DNA of 64,000 nucleotides from Aequoribacter sp049615385 (GTDB taxonomy: Bacteria; Pseudomonadota; Gammaproteobacteria; Pseudomonadales; Halieaceae). Positions 35,944 through 45,299 of this stretch are shown piece after piece. Each line of letters begins with the position of its first letter. Position 1 is the stretch's first letter. The stretch lies in assembly GCF_049615385.1 (NCBI RefSeq), contig NZ_JBMZFL010000004.1; one strand, given 5' to 3'. The translations under genes and the position numbers were made by a program. Under the pieces are notes generated by a model, which saw only the letters and a list, made by a program, of their open reading frames with translations, had not been told where the DNA came from and made no database searches.

Positions 35944-36035
35944 CCCCGTTAATGGTGTAGAGACCAGCGAGCGCCGCTCAGCTTTGCTGAGTGGCCGGGT
36001 TAGTCCTCTCGACAATGCATGGCATTGTCGTACCC
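35944..36035 (+). repeat. Flanking hairpin repeat, copy 2
   Basis: The core (35996-36035) contains the perfect stem GACAATGC-ATG-GCATTGTC and is 37/40 identical to copy 1. Upstream the shared CCCCGTTAATGG..GTAGAG is also present but is separated from the core by about 33 extra bases that form their own hairpin (GCCGCTCAGC / GCTGAGTGGC). Copies 1 and 2 enclose exactly the hipBST module; copy 2 ends 45 bp from tRNA-Leu. Confidence 0.8.
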
Positions 36036-36080
36036 ACAGAACCAAAATAGTGCGCGCTACATAAACAACTAAAAAAGAAA

Positions 36081-36167
36081 TGGTGCCCAGGAGAGGACTT
36101 GAACCTCCACGCCCTTGCGAGCACCAGCACCTGAAGCTGGCGTGTCTACCAATTTCACCACCTGGGC
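36081..36167 (-). tRNA. tRNA-Leu (anticodon CAG)
   Basis: An 87-nt class II tRNA with encoded CCA (36083-36081). Acceptor GCCCAGG pairs with CCTGGGC, the anticodon stem CCAGC/GCTGG encloses TTCAGGT giving CAG, a long variable arm follows and the T arm reads GGTTCAAGTCC. In Pseudomonas a tRNA-Leu also lies upstream of rnr. Confidence 0.96.
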
Positions 36168-36199
36168 AGGGGATGAGGCGTCTGATCGACGGGACGCGA

Positions 36200-36228
36200 A
36201 ATATACTGCCGAGCGTAAGTCTTGTCAA
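36200..36228 (-). promoter_or_regulatory. Sigma-70 promoter of tRNA-Leu
   Basis: TTGACA (36228-36223), 17 bp, TATATT (36205-36200), followed by a GC-rich discriminator CGCGTCCC typical of stringently controlled stable-RNA promoters. It lies 33 bp upstream of the tRNA. Confidence 0.88.
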
Positions 36229-36318
36229 AGATATTAAGAGTAAAGACACCAATTTGGGATTGCCAATTAATTCATGACAGGTTTATTTTTAACAAAACGT
36301 TAATCCTTGGTGGTCGAT

Positions 36319-37284
36319 ATGCTTAAAAAAATAACAACAGCGTTGGCTTTGGTATCTCTGGGAGCGGTTGGTACGGCTCAGGCGGCGCCAAATCAGAAAG
36401 CCTTTGATAATGCTAACCACAACGCGGCATTTCTACGATGCGGTACAAAACACCCAAGCCCAGAAGAGGCCGAGCGCATAGAAAAACGCTTCCAGTTCGA
36501 TAAGCTGTCTAAGGCGGGTAAAAAGCCATCGGGTAAACCCGGCGGTGGCGGTGGCGGAGGTTCAGGCGGTGGCGGTGGTGGCGGCACTGATCCAGGTCCA
36601 AGCCTGCCTGCAGATGGCAGTATTTTAGTTGATACCTATGTTCACATCATTTGTAGCGGTGCTGGCGAATGCGCGGCCACTGCAAATGAGGTTAATGATC
36701 AGATGAACGTGTTAGTCGCGGCCTTTGCCAATACGCCCTACGCTTTCCAGTTGGCGGGCGTCACCACTTCTTACAATTCGGCATGGTACACAGCAGGCCC
36801 TGACACAACAGCTGAGCAGGATATGAAACGTGCTCTGCGTCAGGGCGATGCGGGCGACTTGAACCTCTATATCAGTAATCCGGGGGGAGGCTTACTTGGT
36901 TGGGCAACTTTCCCAAGCTGGGTTAACAATTTAGCCGATGATGGTGTCGTGTTGCTTGGGGCTTCATTACCGGGTGGTAGCGCAGCGCCTTACAATTTAG
37001 GAGACACCGCGACCCACGAGGTCGGTCATTGGTTGGGCTTGTATCACACCTTCCAGGGCGGCTGCCGCGGCGCCGGCGATTACGTGAGTGATACTCCCGC
37101 AGCAAGAGTGCCAAATTACGGTTGCCCTGTGGGGAATGATAGTTGCCGCAAAGATCCTGGTTATGACGATGTATTTAACTTCATGGATTATACCGACGAT
37201 TCTTGTATGTATCGTTTTACTGATGGCCAAATCCTGCGTGCTTTTGAGCAGTCAGATACTTACCGTAACCTGTCTGGTCTATAG
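36319..37284 (+). CDS. Secreted M43-family zinc metalloprotease
   Basis: The 321-aa protein has a Sec signal (MLKKITTALALVSLGAVGTAQA), a short N-terminal region, a glycine-rich linker of about 20 residues, then a catalytic domain. The zinc site HEVGHWLGLYH (HExxHxxGxxH) and the Met-turn NFMDYTDDSCMYRFT are those of the pappalysin/cytophagalysin M43 group; conserved cysteines (CRGAGDY, CPVGNDSC) fit its disulfides. It is probably exported to the medium or periplasm. ATG 36319 is used since it begins the signal peptide. It sits between tRNA-Leu and rnr, a gap that is otherwise conserved, and ends in its own terminator. Confidence 0.87.
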   Translation: MLKKITTALALVSLGAVGTAQAAPNQKAFDNANHNAAFLRCGTKHPSPEEAERIEKRFQFDKLSKAGKKPSGKPGGGGGGGSGGGGGGGTDPGPSLPADGSILVDTYVHIICSGAGECAATANEVNDQMNVLVAAFANTPYAFQLAGVTTSYNSAWYTAGPDTTAEQDMKRALRQGDAGDLNLYISNPGGGLLGWATFPSWVNNLADDGVVLLGASLPGGSAAPYNLGDTATHEVGHWLGLYHTFQGGCRGAGDYVSDTPAARVPNYGCPVGNDSCRKDPGYDDVFNFMDYTDDSCMYRFTDGQILRAFEQSDTYRNLSGL

Positions 37285-37313
37285 CCCAATTGACCCCCGT
37301 CAGGGGCGCTCCC

Positions 37314-37340
37314 AGAAGGACCCACTCGGGTCCTTCTTTG
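37314..37340 (+). terminator. Intrinsic terminator after the M43 protease gene
   Basis: A perfect 10-bp stem AGAAGGACCC / GGGTCCTTCT with loop ACTC, followed by TTGTTTG. Confidence 0.85.
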
Positions 37341-37425
37341 TTTGAATCTGTTGTGTCGTACGCTAATGCTGGGTTTATCGGCTAGGTGGGCGTATCATAA
37401 GGTTTCATAAAACAACCGAGCACCT

Positions 37426-39912
37426 ATGGCTAAAACACCAGGTAACAAAGACACAACGTCCGGCCCCGAACAATCAAGCACACGCAGGCCTTACAAGCGT
37501 AAGGTTAAGTCTGTAGCCAATAAGGCGACCGCCCAAACCTATGATGCCGTGGAAGTTGGCGTTGACCCAAACGCGGCGCGTGAAGCCCAAAAATACGATA
37601 ACCCCATTCATTCTCGCGAAGCATTGATTGCTTTGCTCACCGACATGGCAGAGCCTTTGAACGCGAATCAAATTGCGCGTTTAATTGATATTGATTCGCA
37701 CGAGCAAATGGATGCCCTACATCGCCGCTTGCGAGCCATGGAGCGCGATGGCCAGCTGATGGTGAACCGAAAGGGCGCTTACGGGATCGTGGAGCGCATG
37801 CATTTGTTGAAATGCCGCGTGATTGGTCATCGCGACGGTTACGGCTTTGCGAAGCCCTTAGATGATCCAAATCACGACGATTTATTTTTGTCAGCGCGTC
37901 AAATGGACAAAGTGTTTGATGGCGACGAAGTACTGACCATGATCACGGGTGTTGATCGTCGCGGTCGGGCTGAGGGGAAGATTGTCGAGATTCTAGAGCG
38001 TAAACGCCAGCGCATTGTGGGCCGCTATGAATCTGACTCTGGTTTTGGCTTGGTTGTGCCCGAACACGCACGTATTACGCACCAAATTATCATTCCTGCA
38101 GGCTGTCAGGGTAATGCCAAGCATGGACAGGTGGTGACGGCAGAAATTACTGACTTTCCTGAGCGCGGCAAGCCCACCAAGGGGCGCATTGTCGAGGTGC
38201 TAGGCGATCACTTAGACCCTGGCCTAGAAATTGAAGTGGCGATTCGCTCGCACGATATTCCGCACGAATGGCCAGAAGAGGTGATTAACGAAGCGGGTCG
38301 TTTGGAGTTTGAGCCGCTGGATGAAGACAAGTTGCACCGCGTCGATTTGCGCGATCTGCCCTTTGTAACCATTGACGGCGAGGACGCCCGCGACTTTGAT
38401 GACGCCGTCTATTGCATGTCGCGCCCTGGTGGTGGCTTTACCCTGTGGGTGGCCATTGCCGATGTGTCGCACTACGTAAAACCCGGTTCGTCACTGGATG
38501 GCGAAGCGGTGATTCGGGGTAACTCGGTGTACTTTCCGGAGCGGGTGGTACCAATGCTGCCCGAGGCCTTGTCGAATGGCTTGTGCTCGTTAAAACCGCA
38601 TGTCGATCGCTTGGCCATGGTGTGTGAAATGGCGATTACACGCTCGGGCAACATTAAATCTTATGAGTTTTATGAGGCGGTTATTCACTCGCATGCGCGC
38701 TTAACCTACACCGCGGTGGGCGAGGTATTAGAGAACGGCGAGTCAGAGAATGTTCCCAAAGAGCGCTATCAAGATATCGCGCGTCTGCATCGTCTATACA
38801 AAGTATTACGCACAGCGCGAGAAGCGCGTAAAGCCATCGACTTTGAGACGATAGAGACGCGCATATTATTTGACGAGCAGCGCAAAATCGCAGCAATTGT
38901 GCCGGTGTTTCGTAACGATGCTCACAAGATTATTGAAGAGTGCATGCTGGCGGCCAACGTGGCTACGGCCAACTTGTTCGAGGCCCACAAACTGCCCATT
39001 TTGTTCCGGGTGCACGAGGGCCCAAGTGGCGAGCGTTTAGCCAATTTACGACAGTTCTTGGACGAAATGTTCTTGCAGCTAGGCGGTGGCGAAAAGCCTA
39101 CGCCTGAGCATTATCACGACCTGCTTGAGCGCGTCAAAGACCGCGACGATGCGAGTGTGATACAAACCATGATGCTACGCTCCCTGAGCCAGGCGGTGTA
39201 CAAACCGGATAATAACGGCCATTTTGGTTTGAATTACCCGGCCTATTTGCATTTTACTTCGCCGATTCGACGCTACCCCGACTTGTTGGTGCATCGTGGC
39301 ATTCGGCACTTGTTGCGCAATGGCCAGAGCGCTCAGCATTTACGCCGCGTTGATCAGGCGCCGCCTATACCTAAAGAACACATTTTTCCCTACGACTTAA
39401 AAGCCATGCTGGGCTTGGGCGAACATTGTTCCATGACCGAGCGCCGCGCCGATGACGCGACTCGCGACGTGCAGTTGTGGTTGAAGTGCGAGTACTTGCG
39501 CGAACGAGTTGGGGATGTGTACAGCGGTGTGATTGCCTCGGTCACGGGCTTTGGTTTGTTTATCGAATTGCGCGACCTTTATATTGAGGGTCTGGTGCAC
39601 ATTAGCTCGCTACCGGGTGATTACTATCGTTACGAGGCGGCACATCAGCAGCTGGTCGGCGAACGTAGCGGTAAAACTTTCCGCCTGGGTGGCAAGGTAA
39701 CCGTGCAAATTGCGCGTGTTGATCTTGATGATAAACGCATCGATCTTGAATTGTTAAAAGCGAATATGCCCGATGCACCCTCGGGCGCCCGGCGAGCCCT
39801 GAAAAAGGCCTCAAAGTTTGACGCACCTGCCAAGCGAAAAGCGCGCGGTAGCAAAGGTCCAAAACGCGCGGGTGGTAACAAGGTGGCAAAAGGACGACGC
39901 AGCAAAAAATGA
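37426..39912 (+). CDS. rnr: Ribonuclease R
   Basis: RNase R is a processive 3'-to-5' hydrolytic exonuclease that degrades structured RNA. The 828-aa protein shows an N-terminal helix-turn-helix region (about 55-120), cold-shock domains, the RNB catalytic region with TIDGEDARDFDDAVY near residue 318 (the metal-binding aspartates), HFTSPIRRYPDLLVHR near residue 610, an S1 domain (VYSGVIASVTGFGLFIEL, about 700-785) and a Lys/Arg-rich tail. Its stop overlaps the rlmB start by 4 bp, the usual rnr-rlmB pair. Confidence 0.96.
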   Translation: MAKTPGNKDTTSGPEQSSTRRPYKRKVKSVANKATAQTYDAVEVGVDPNAAREAQKYDNPIHSREALIALLTDMAEPLNANQIARLIDIDSHEQMDALHRRLRAMERDGQLMVNRKGAYGIVERMHLLKCRVIGHRDGYGFAKPLDDPNHDDLFLSARQMDKVFDGDEVLTMITGVDRRGRAEGKIVEILERKRQRIVGRYESDSGFGLVVPEHARITHQIIIPAGCQGNAKHGQVVTAEITDFPERGKPTKGRIVEVLGDHLDPGLEIEVAIRSHDIPHEWPEEVINEAGRLEFEPLDEDKLHRVDLRDLPFVTIDGEDARDFDDAVYCMSRPGGGFTLWVAIADVSHYVKPGSSLDGEAVIRGNSVYFPERVVPMLPEALSNGLCSLKPHVDRLAMVCEMAITRSGNIKSYEFYEAVIHSHARLTYTAVGEVLENGESENVPKERYQDIARLHRLYKVLRTAREARKAIDFETIETRILFDEQRKIAAIVPVFRNDAHKIIEECMLAANVATANLFEAHKLPILFRVHEGPSGERLANLRQFLDEMFLQLGGGEKPTPEHYHDLLERVKDRDDASVIQTMMLRSLSQAVYKPDNNGHFGLNYPAYLHFTSPIRRYPDLLVHRGIRHLLRNGQSAQHLRRVDQAPPIPKEHIFPYDLKAMLGLGEHCSMTERRADDATRDVQLWLKCEYLRERVGDVYSGVIASVTGFGLFIELRDLYIEGLVHISSLPGDYYRYEAAHQQLVGERSGKTFRLGGKVTVQIARVDLDDKRIDLELLKANMPDAPSGARRALKKASKFDAPAKRKARGSKGPKRAGGNKVAKGRRSKK

Positions 39913-40670
39913 ACCGTAAACAGACAGTAATTTTTGGTATTCATGCGGTCGAAAGTGCCTTAAAGCAGCGTCCACGTGATATTCGTGTGTTGCAATTGGT
40001 CGAGGGTCGTGACGACCGCCGTTTGAATGCTTTGGCCGACTTGGCGCGCAATCAGGGTGTATCTATCGAGCGCGTCAGTAAAGACACTTTAAAAGAGATG
40101 TCGTTGGGCCGGCATCAGGGTGCGGTCGCCGTTATGGCGGGCGCGTCGGTCGGTGGTGCAAAAAAAGAGCTATTAGAAGCAGATTTGCCCGAGCTTATCG
40201 CGCAACAAGACGGACCGGGGGTGTGGTTAGTTTTGGATGGCGTGACCGATCCACACAATCTTGGGGCCTGTTTACGCAGCGCCGATGCGGCTGGCGTTAC
40301 AGCGGTATTGATTCCTAAAGATAAATCAGCCGATATTACGCCAGTTGTTAGCAAGGTGGCGTGCGGTGCGGCAGAGACTGTCACACTGGTGAAAGTCACA
40401 AACTTAGCCCGCGCGTTAGAGACGTTAAAGCAGGCCGGTGTCTGGGTTTACGGTATGGCAGGCGAAGCTCAGCAGACGCTGTATGATGTGGATTTAAAGG
40501 GTTCCGTGGCCATTGTAATGGGTGCCGAGGGCGATGGTCTTCGTCGCCTCACGCGCGAGACCTGCGATGGTTTGGTCAAGCTACCCATGCTGGGTAGCGT
40601 AACCAGTTTGAATGTGTCGGTGGCGACCGGTGTCTCATTGTATGAGGTGGTGCGCCAGCGCCGCGGTTAA
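39909..40670 (+). CDS. rlmB: 23S rRNA (guanosine-2251-2'-O)-methyltransferase
   Basis: RlmB methylates G2251 in the P loop of 23S rRNA. It is a SPOUT-class enzyme of 253 aa: FGIHAVESAL at the start, LDGVTDPHNLGACLRSADAAG near residue 112, then VMGAEGDGLRRL and LPMLGSVTSLNVSVA, the knot motifs. Translationally coupled to rnr. Its TAA stop shares the TTAA tetranucleotide with the convergent cusA stop. Confidence 0.96.
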   Translation: MNRKQTVIFGIHAVESALKQRPRDIRVLQLVEGRDDRRLNALADLARNQGVSIERVSKDTLKEMSLGRHQGAVAVMAGASVGGAKKELLEADLPELIAQQDGPGVWLVLDGVTDPHNLGACLRSADAAGVTAVLIPKDKSADITPVVSKVACGAAETVTLVKVTNLARALETLKQAGVWVYGMAGEAQQTLYDVDLKGSVAIVMGAEGDGLRRLTRETCDGLVKLPMLGSVTSLNVSVATGVSLYEVVRQRRG

Positions 40671-43600
40671 CGCTGAGCTGAACCCGTTAAAAAGTAGCGG
40701 TAAAGGACCGGCAGCACAATCAAGGTCAGTACCAAGGTGCTGAGCACACCGCCTACCATAGGTGCGGCGATGCGGCTCATGACCTCCACCCCCGTACCTT
40801 CGCCCAATAATATGGGCAGCATGCCTACGAAAACGCTGCTTGCGGTCATCAGTATTGGACGTACTCGGCGACTTGCGCCTTCGACAATGGCGTGGTTTAG
40901 CGCTTGAGTGTCTGAATCCGAGCTCGAAGTGCTGACAGCCTGCTGCAGGTACACCAGCATCAGTATGCCAATTTCGATCGAAAGACCCGCCAAAGCAATA
41001 AACCCGACACCGACGGCGACGGATAGATTGAACCCGAGCCAGTAGAGTAACCAGGCACTGCCGACCAATGACAGTGGCAGGGTTAACAGTAACAGCAGCA
41101 CTTCACGCATGGATCTAAACTGTACCAGCAATAGCGCCACTATAATCGTGAGGGTGATGGGAACAATAATTTTGAGTCGCTCAACAGCACGCTGCATGTA
41201 TTGGTATTGACCAGCCCAGCTCAGCGTGTAGCCAGGGGGTACGGTAAGTTCTTGCTCTAATAGCGCCTGCGCTTGCTTAACATAGGACCCTAAGTCGGTG
41301 TCTTTAACATCGATGAAGATCCACGCATTGAGGCGCGCATTTTCGCTTTTCAGCATCGCCGCACCGCGTTCGTGCGCCACCTCGGCAATATCTTGTAGTT
41401 CGATCATGCCCTGGTTCGGTGTTGCTATTAACAGAGTTCTAAGGTCATCAAGGCTGTCTCTGTCACTCTGCGGATAGCGCACGTTCACGGGGTAGCGCTC
41501 GCGCCCTTCTGTGCTGTAGGCGATGGTTTTACCGCCCACCGCAATACTGATTTGTTGTTGCACATCGGCTGTGCTTAAACCGAAGAGTCCCGCTTTGATT
41601 CTGTCGACCCGAATATTGAGATAGCGCCCTGTGCTGGGACGCTCGGCATAAACGGATTCGCTGTGCTCTAGGGTTCTAAGAAGACCTTCAACGTCAGCCG
41701 CCACCGCCTGCAGTTGTTCTAAGTCTGGTCCCGCAACTTTCACGCCCACGGGTGTTTTGATGCCGGTTGCTAGCATATCGATACGCGTTTTGATGGGCAT
41801 GACAAAAGCGTTGCTAAAACCAGGCAAATTTACCGCCGCTCGCAACTCTTGAATGATGTCATCTTTGCTGATGCCTTCGCGCCACTGTGATTTGGGTTTT
41901 AGCTGAATCACGCTTTCGATCATACTCAAAGGTGCTGGGTCAGTTGCTGTTTCGGCGCGGCCAGCTTTGCCGAAAACACGGTCGACTTCGGGCACAGTTG
42001 TGATCAATCGGTGGGCCTGCTGCAGGCGCAGGCGGGCTTCGCCGATCGAAATGCCTGGGTCAAAGGTGGGCATGTACATGATGTCGCCCTCGTCTAAATC
42101 GGGCATAAATTCGCTACCTAACTGCGACATAGGCCACAGAGCACTGAGTAATATGAGCGCTGCGCCAGCAAGCGTAGCTTTGGGGTGGTGTAGCGCGGCC
42201 CTTAAAGTGGGGCGATAGGCGCGCTGCAACCAGCCATTGACGGGGTTTTGTGCGTCGCTGGGTATATTGCCCACCATCAGGTAGCCAATCAGCACCGGGA
42301 CCAGCGTAATCGCCAAAAAGGCTGAAGCAGCCATAGCGTAGCTCTTGGTGAAGGCTAAGGGCCCGAATAAGCGACCTTCCTGCGCCTCCAGTGCAAAGAC
42401 CGGAAAGAAGCTGACTGTAATAATGGCTAAGCCAAAAAATGTGGCGGGTGCGACTTCGCTGACCGCGGCATAAACATGCTGCCATCGGGTTTCGCGTTCT
42501 AGGCGCTGGCCAGCGAGATGCTTGTGGAGATTTTCGACCATAACGATACTGGCATCCACCATGGCACCAATCGCAATAGCGATACCCCCTAGCGACATAA
42601 TATTGGCGCTAATACCTTGGGCGTACATCAACAAAAAGGCCAGCAGCAGAGCAATAGGCAGACTGATAATGGCAACCAGTGATGACCGCAAATGAAATAA
42701 AAATACGGCACAGACCAAAGCAATGACGACGAATTCCTGCAGCAGCTTTGTTGATAAGTCGTCGATTGCGCGTTTAATGAGCTGTGAGCGGTCGTAAACG
42801 GTCGTTAAAGTAATACCTTGAGGAAGGCTTTGCTCGACAATGGCTAGTTTAGCCTTTACCGCCTCGATTGTTCGTTGGGCGTCGGCGCCAGAGCGCATAA
42901 CAATAATACCACCGACTGCGTCGCCTTGGCCGTTTAGGTCGGCAACACCTCGTCGCGACAGAGGGCCGAGAGTGACAGTTGCGATATCTTTTACCAGTAC
43001 GGGTAAGCCGTTTGCGCTTAAGCCTAGGGGGGTATTTTTGATATCGTCAATGCTGTCGATGTAACCCAACATCTGAACCATATGCTCGGCACCGGCTTGC
43101 TCAATGACCGATGCACCGCTGGATTGGTTATTGCGTTGTACCGCTGTTGCAATGTGAGTAATAGGTATTTGCAAGCGCCGCAGTGCCTCTGGGTCGACCA
43201 CAATTTGGTATTGCTTGACCATGCCACCCACTTTGGCGACTTCAGAAACGCCCTCTACCGATTGCAACTCTTGTTTAATAAACCAATCTTGCAGGCGTGT
43301 GAGATCAGCCAAGTTGTGTTGGTTTGAACTGTCGGTAATGGCGTACTGGTAGATCCAGCCAACACCAGTGGCGTCGGGGCCAATTTGGGGTTGCACGCCG
43401 GGTGGCAGAATAGTCGATGCCTGGGATAGGTATTCGCTGATACGGCTGCGAGCCCAATACACATCGGTGCTGTCATCGAATATAACGTAGACATACGAGT
43501 CACCCATGAACGAATAAGCTCGTACGGCTTTTGCCCCGGGAATTCCCAGCAGCAAGTTACTTAAAGGGTAAGTGACTTGGTCTTCCACCACTTGTGGTGC

Positions 43601-43768
43601 CTGTCCGGGAAAGGGTGTTTTTACGATTACCTGCACATCAGACAAGTCTGGTATGGCATCTACCGGGGTTCGCTGCAACGCAACCAGACCACCAAGTACG
43701 ACAACAACGGTGGCCAACAGTACGAGTGCACGTTGTTGAATTGACCACGCAATAATTTTGTTAATCAT
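40667..43768 (-). CDS. cusA: CusA/CzcA-family heavy-metal RND efflux pump
   Basis: The inner-membrane proton-driven pump of a tripartite metal exporter, 1033 aa from the ATG at 43768 (GGAG seven bases upstream). It has the RND layout of twelve membrane segments with two periplasmic loops; motifs include FPGQAPQVVEDQVTYPLSN and GAMVDASIVMVEN. TRIDMLATGIKTPVGVKV holds the methionine equivalent to the CusA copper triad (M672 in E. coli), and the adaptor next to it has a CusF domain, both favouring Cu(I)/Ag(I) over Zn/Co. Third gene of the operon after cusC and cusB. Confidence 0.92.
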   Translation of the reverse strand: MINKIIAWSIQQRALVLLATVVVVLGGLVALQRTPVDAIPDLSDVQVIVKTPFPGQAPQVVEDQVTYPLSNLLLGIPGAKAVRAYSFMGDSYVYVIFDDSTDVYWARSRISEYLSQASTILPPGVQPQIGPDATGVGWIYQYAITDSSNQHNLADLTRLQDWFIKQELQSVEGVSEVAKVGGMVKQYQIVVDPEALRRLQIPITHIATAVQRNNQSSGASVIEQAGAEHMVQMLGYIDSIDDIKNTPLGLSANGLPVLVKDIATVTLGPLSRRGVADLNGQGDAVGGIIVMRSGADAQRTIEAVKAKLAIVEQSLPQGITLTTVYDRSQLIKRAIDDLSTKLLQEFVVIALVCAVFLFHLRSSLVAIISLPIALLLAFLLMYAQGISANIMSLGGIAIAIGAMVDASIVMVENLHKHLAGQRLERETRWQHVYAAVSEVAPATFFGLAIITVSFFPVFALEAQEGRLFGPLAFTKSYAMAASAFLAITLVPVLIGYLMVGNIPSDAQNPVNGWLQRAYRPTLRAALHHPKATLAGAALILLSALWPMSQLGSEFMPDLDEGDIMYMPTFDPGISIGEARLRLQQAHRLITTVPEVDRVFGKAGRAETATDPAPLSMIESVIQLKPKSQWREGISKDDIIQELRAAVNLPGFSNAFVMPIKTRIDMLATGIKTPVGVKVAGPDLEQLQAVAADVEGLLRTLEHSESVYAERPSTGRYLNIRVDRIKAGLFGLSTADVQQQISIAVGGKTIAYSTEGRERYPVNVRYPQSDRDSLDDLRTLLIATPNQGMIELQDIAEVAHERGAAMLKSENARLNAWIFIDVKDTDLGSYVKQAQALLEQELTVPPGYTLSWAGQYQYMQRAVERLKIIVPITLTIIVALLLVQFRSMREVLLLLLTLPLSLVGSAWLLYWLGFNLSVAVGVGFIALAGLSIEIGILMLVYLQQAVSTSSSDSDTQALNHAIVEGASRRVRPILMTASSVFVGMLPILLGEGTGVEVMSRIAAPMVGGVLSTLVLTLIVLPVLYRYFLTGSAQR

Positions 43769-45299
43769 GGTGGTCTCCATGCTGGTCGGTAGAGGTGTTG
43801 TGTTGGCTGTGATTATGGCGTGTCGATGTTGGTGTCACATCCGTTGAATTTTTGGGTATCGACTGGCCTTGATGGTCTGCCCCAGAATTTTCGTGGATCA
43901 TAACCTCGGCAATGCCGTAACCGAACTCGGTGGCAGTGATGCGAATATGTGCAGAGGTTCCCTGCTTCAACTGTGGCCAGAGGGTAGGGTCCAGAACCTC
44001 AAATGACATTGTCATGTCGGGCCACGACCATTCTGGTATCGGTTCATGATGTACCTCAACTAGCCCAAAATCGGGTGTGGCACTAATAATTCTGGCCATC
44101 ACCCAGACGCTAGCGGGTTGCGCATCAAGCTCGCTACGCTCAGCCTCGACGGCAATCAAGGACTCCGAATCCAGTAAAAACTGCCCGTTGGTAATCACAC
44201 TGTCCCCCAACGCGAGTCCCGAGCGCACCTCAACTTGATCTTGGTAGGTAGCACCAAGCTCGACGTTGGCAAAGGTGTAGGCACCGTCTCCCTGCCATTT
44301 TGCGATTCGAGAAGTGCGTCCATCCGATATAATCGAGGAAGTGGGGACAGTCAAAATATCGCGAGTGTGAGTTGATCGAATTTCTAACTCGACAAACTCG
44401 CCAACCTGCATCTGCGCATTATCGATGGCAAGGCGAACAACCGGTTTACGACTGCGACTATCCACAGTTGGGAGGGCATTGAGTAATTCGGCTGCGATTT
44501 TTTGAGTCTTACCCTGTTTGGGGAGTACGAAGGCCTGGTAGTGTGACAGCGGCGTTGGTAATTCGTCAGCGTAAAGTTCCGCGGTAATCCAACGCTTTGA
44601 CGGGTGCTGCACACCCAAGAGCGTTTGGCCCGATTTAACAAATTGCCCGGACGATACCGAGAGCGCAGCAGCAATGCCCCCGCGTTTCGCTAGGATGGGG
44701 ACCTGTGTCAGCACCTGCTTGCGTTGCGCTATTTTTGCAATGGTGCTTTCGGCCACATCAAACTGCAGCAAGCGTTGTTTGGCCGCATCGTAAAGCGCTT
44801 GGTTGTTCTGATTTAGCGCCAGTATCAGATTTTCTTGGGCAGTGATCAGTTCGTGCGAATACAGCGTGTAAAGCACATCCCCTTCCTGAACGTATTGGCC
44901 AATGTCGGTGACACTTACGTTCTCAACCCAAGCGTCTAAATGGACCGTCTCGTTCCAGTAGGTGCTCTGATCAAATTCTACTACGCCCAGCGCTTTAACT
45001 GTCTCTTGAACCGAGGTTTGCGTTGCTTTGGCAATTCTGACGCCTAGGCTTTGTTGTATCGACGCGCTGATGCTTGTTAACCCAGAGTCGGAAGCGGCGT
45101 CCTCGTACACGGGGATTAGATCCATCCCCATAGGTGATTTGCCCGGTGCATCACGGCGGTAGCTGGGATCCATGGGGGCGACCCAATACAAAGGTTTTAG
45201 CTGGGTTGCGTCGCCAGTTTCAGACTGTTGCATGAGCAAGTAGGTTGCAATAACGGCGGTTGCGGTAATGACGCCCGCTGTCAGTAAATTAATTTTCAT
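43761..45299 (-). CDS. cusB: CusB-type periplasmic adaptor with heavy-metal-binding and CusF-like domains
   Basis: The membrane-fusion subunit of the metal pump, 512 aa from ATG 45299. After an N-terminal membrane anchor comes a metal-binding segment (YWVAPMDPSYRRDAPGKSPMGM, about 37-60), then the hairpin/barrel adaptor core, then a C-terminal CusF-like copper chaperone domain with HEPIPEWSWPDMTMSFEV, which carries the Trp and Met ligands, and a His-rich end (RHNHSQHN, DQHGDHHD). Fusion of the chaperone to the adaptor replaces a separate CusF. It overlaps cusC by 11 bp and cusA by 8 bp. Confidence 0.9.
   Translation of the reverse strand: MKINLLTAGVITATAVIATYLLMQQSETGDATQLKPLYWVAPMDPSYRRDAPGKSPMGMDLIPVYEDAASDSGLTSISASIQQSLGVRIAKATQTSVQETVKALGVVEFDQSTYWNETVHLDAWVENVSVTDIGQYVQEGDVLYTLYSHELITAQENLILALNQNNQALYDAAKQRLLQFDVAESTIAKIAQRKQVLTQVPILAKRGGIAAALSVSSGQFVKSGQTLLGVQHPSKRWITAELYADELPTPLSHYQAFVLPKQGKTQKIAAELLNALPTVDSRSRKPVVRLAIDNAQMQVGEFVELEIRSTHTRDILTVPTSSIISDGRTSRIAKWQGDGAYTFANVELGATYQDQVEVRSGLALGDSVITNGQFLLDSESLIAVEAERSELDAQPASVWVMARIISATPDFGLVEVHHEPIPEWSWPDMTMSFEVLDPTLWPQLKQGTSAHIRITATEFGYGIAEVMIHENSGADHQGQSIPKNSTDVTPTSTRHNHSQHNTSTDQHGDHHD

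Noticed and set aside
33794..36035. Flanking repeats as integron attC sites around a toxin-antitoxin cassette
   Set aside because: The cores do not fit RYYYAAC...GTTRRRY (the nearest is GTTAGTC), no matching pair in the right order is present and no integrase is seen.
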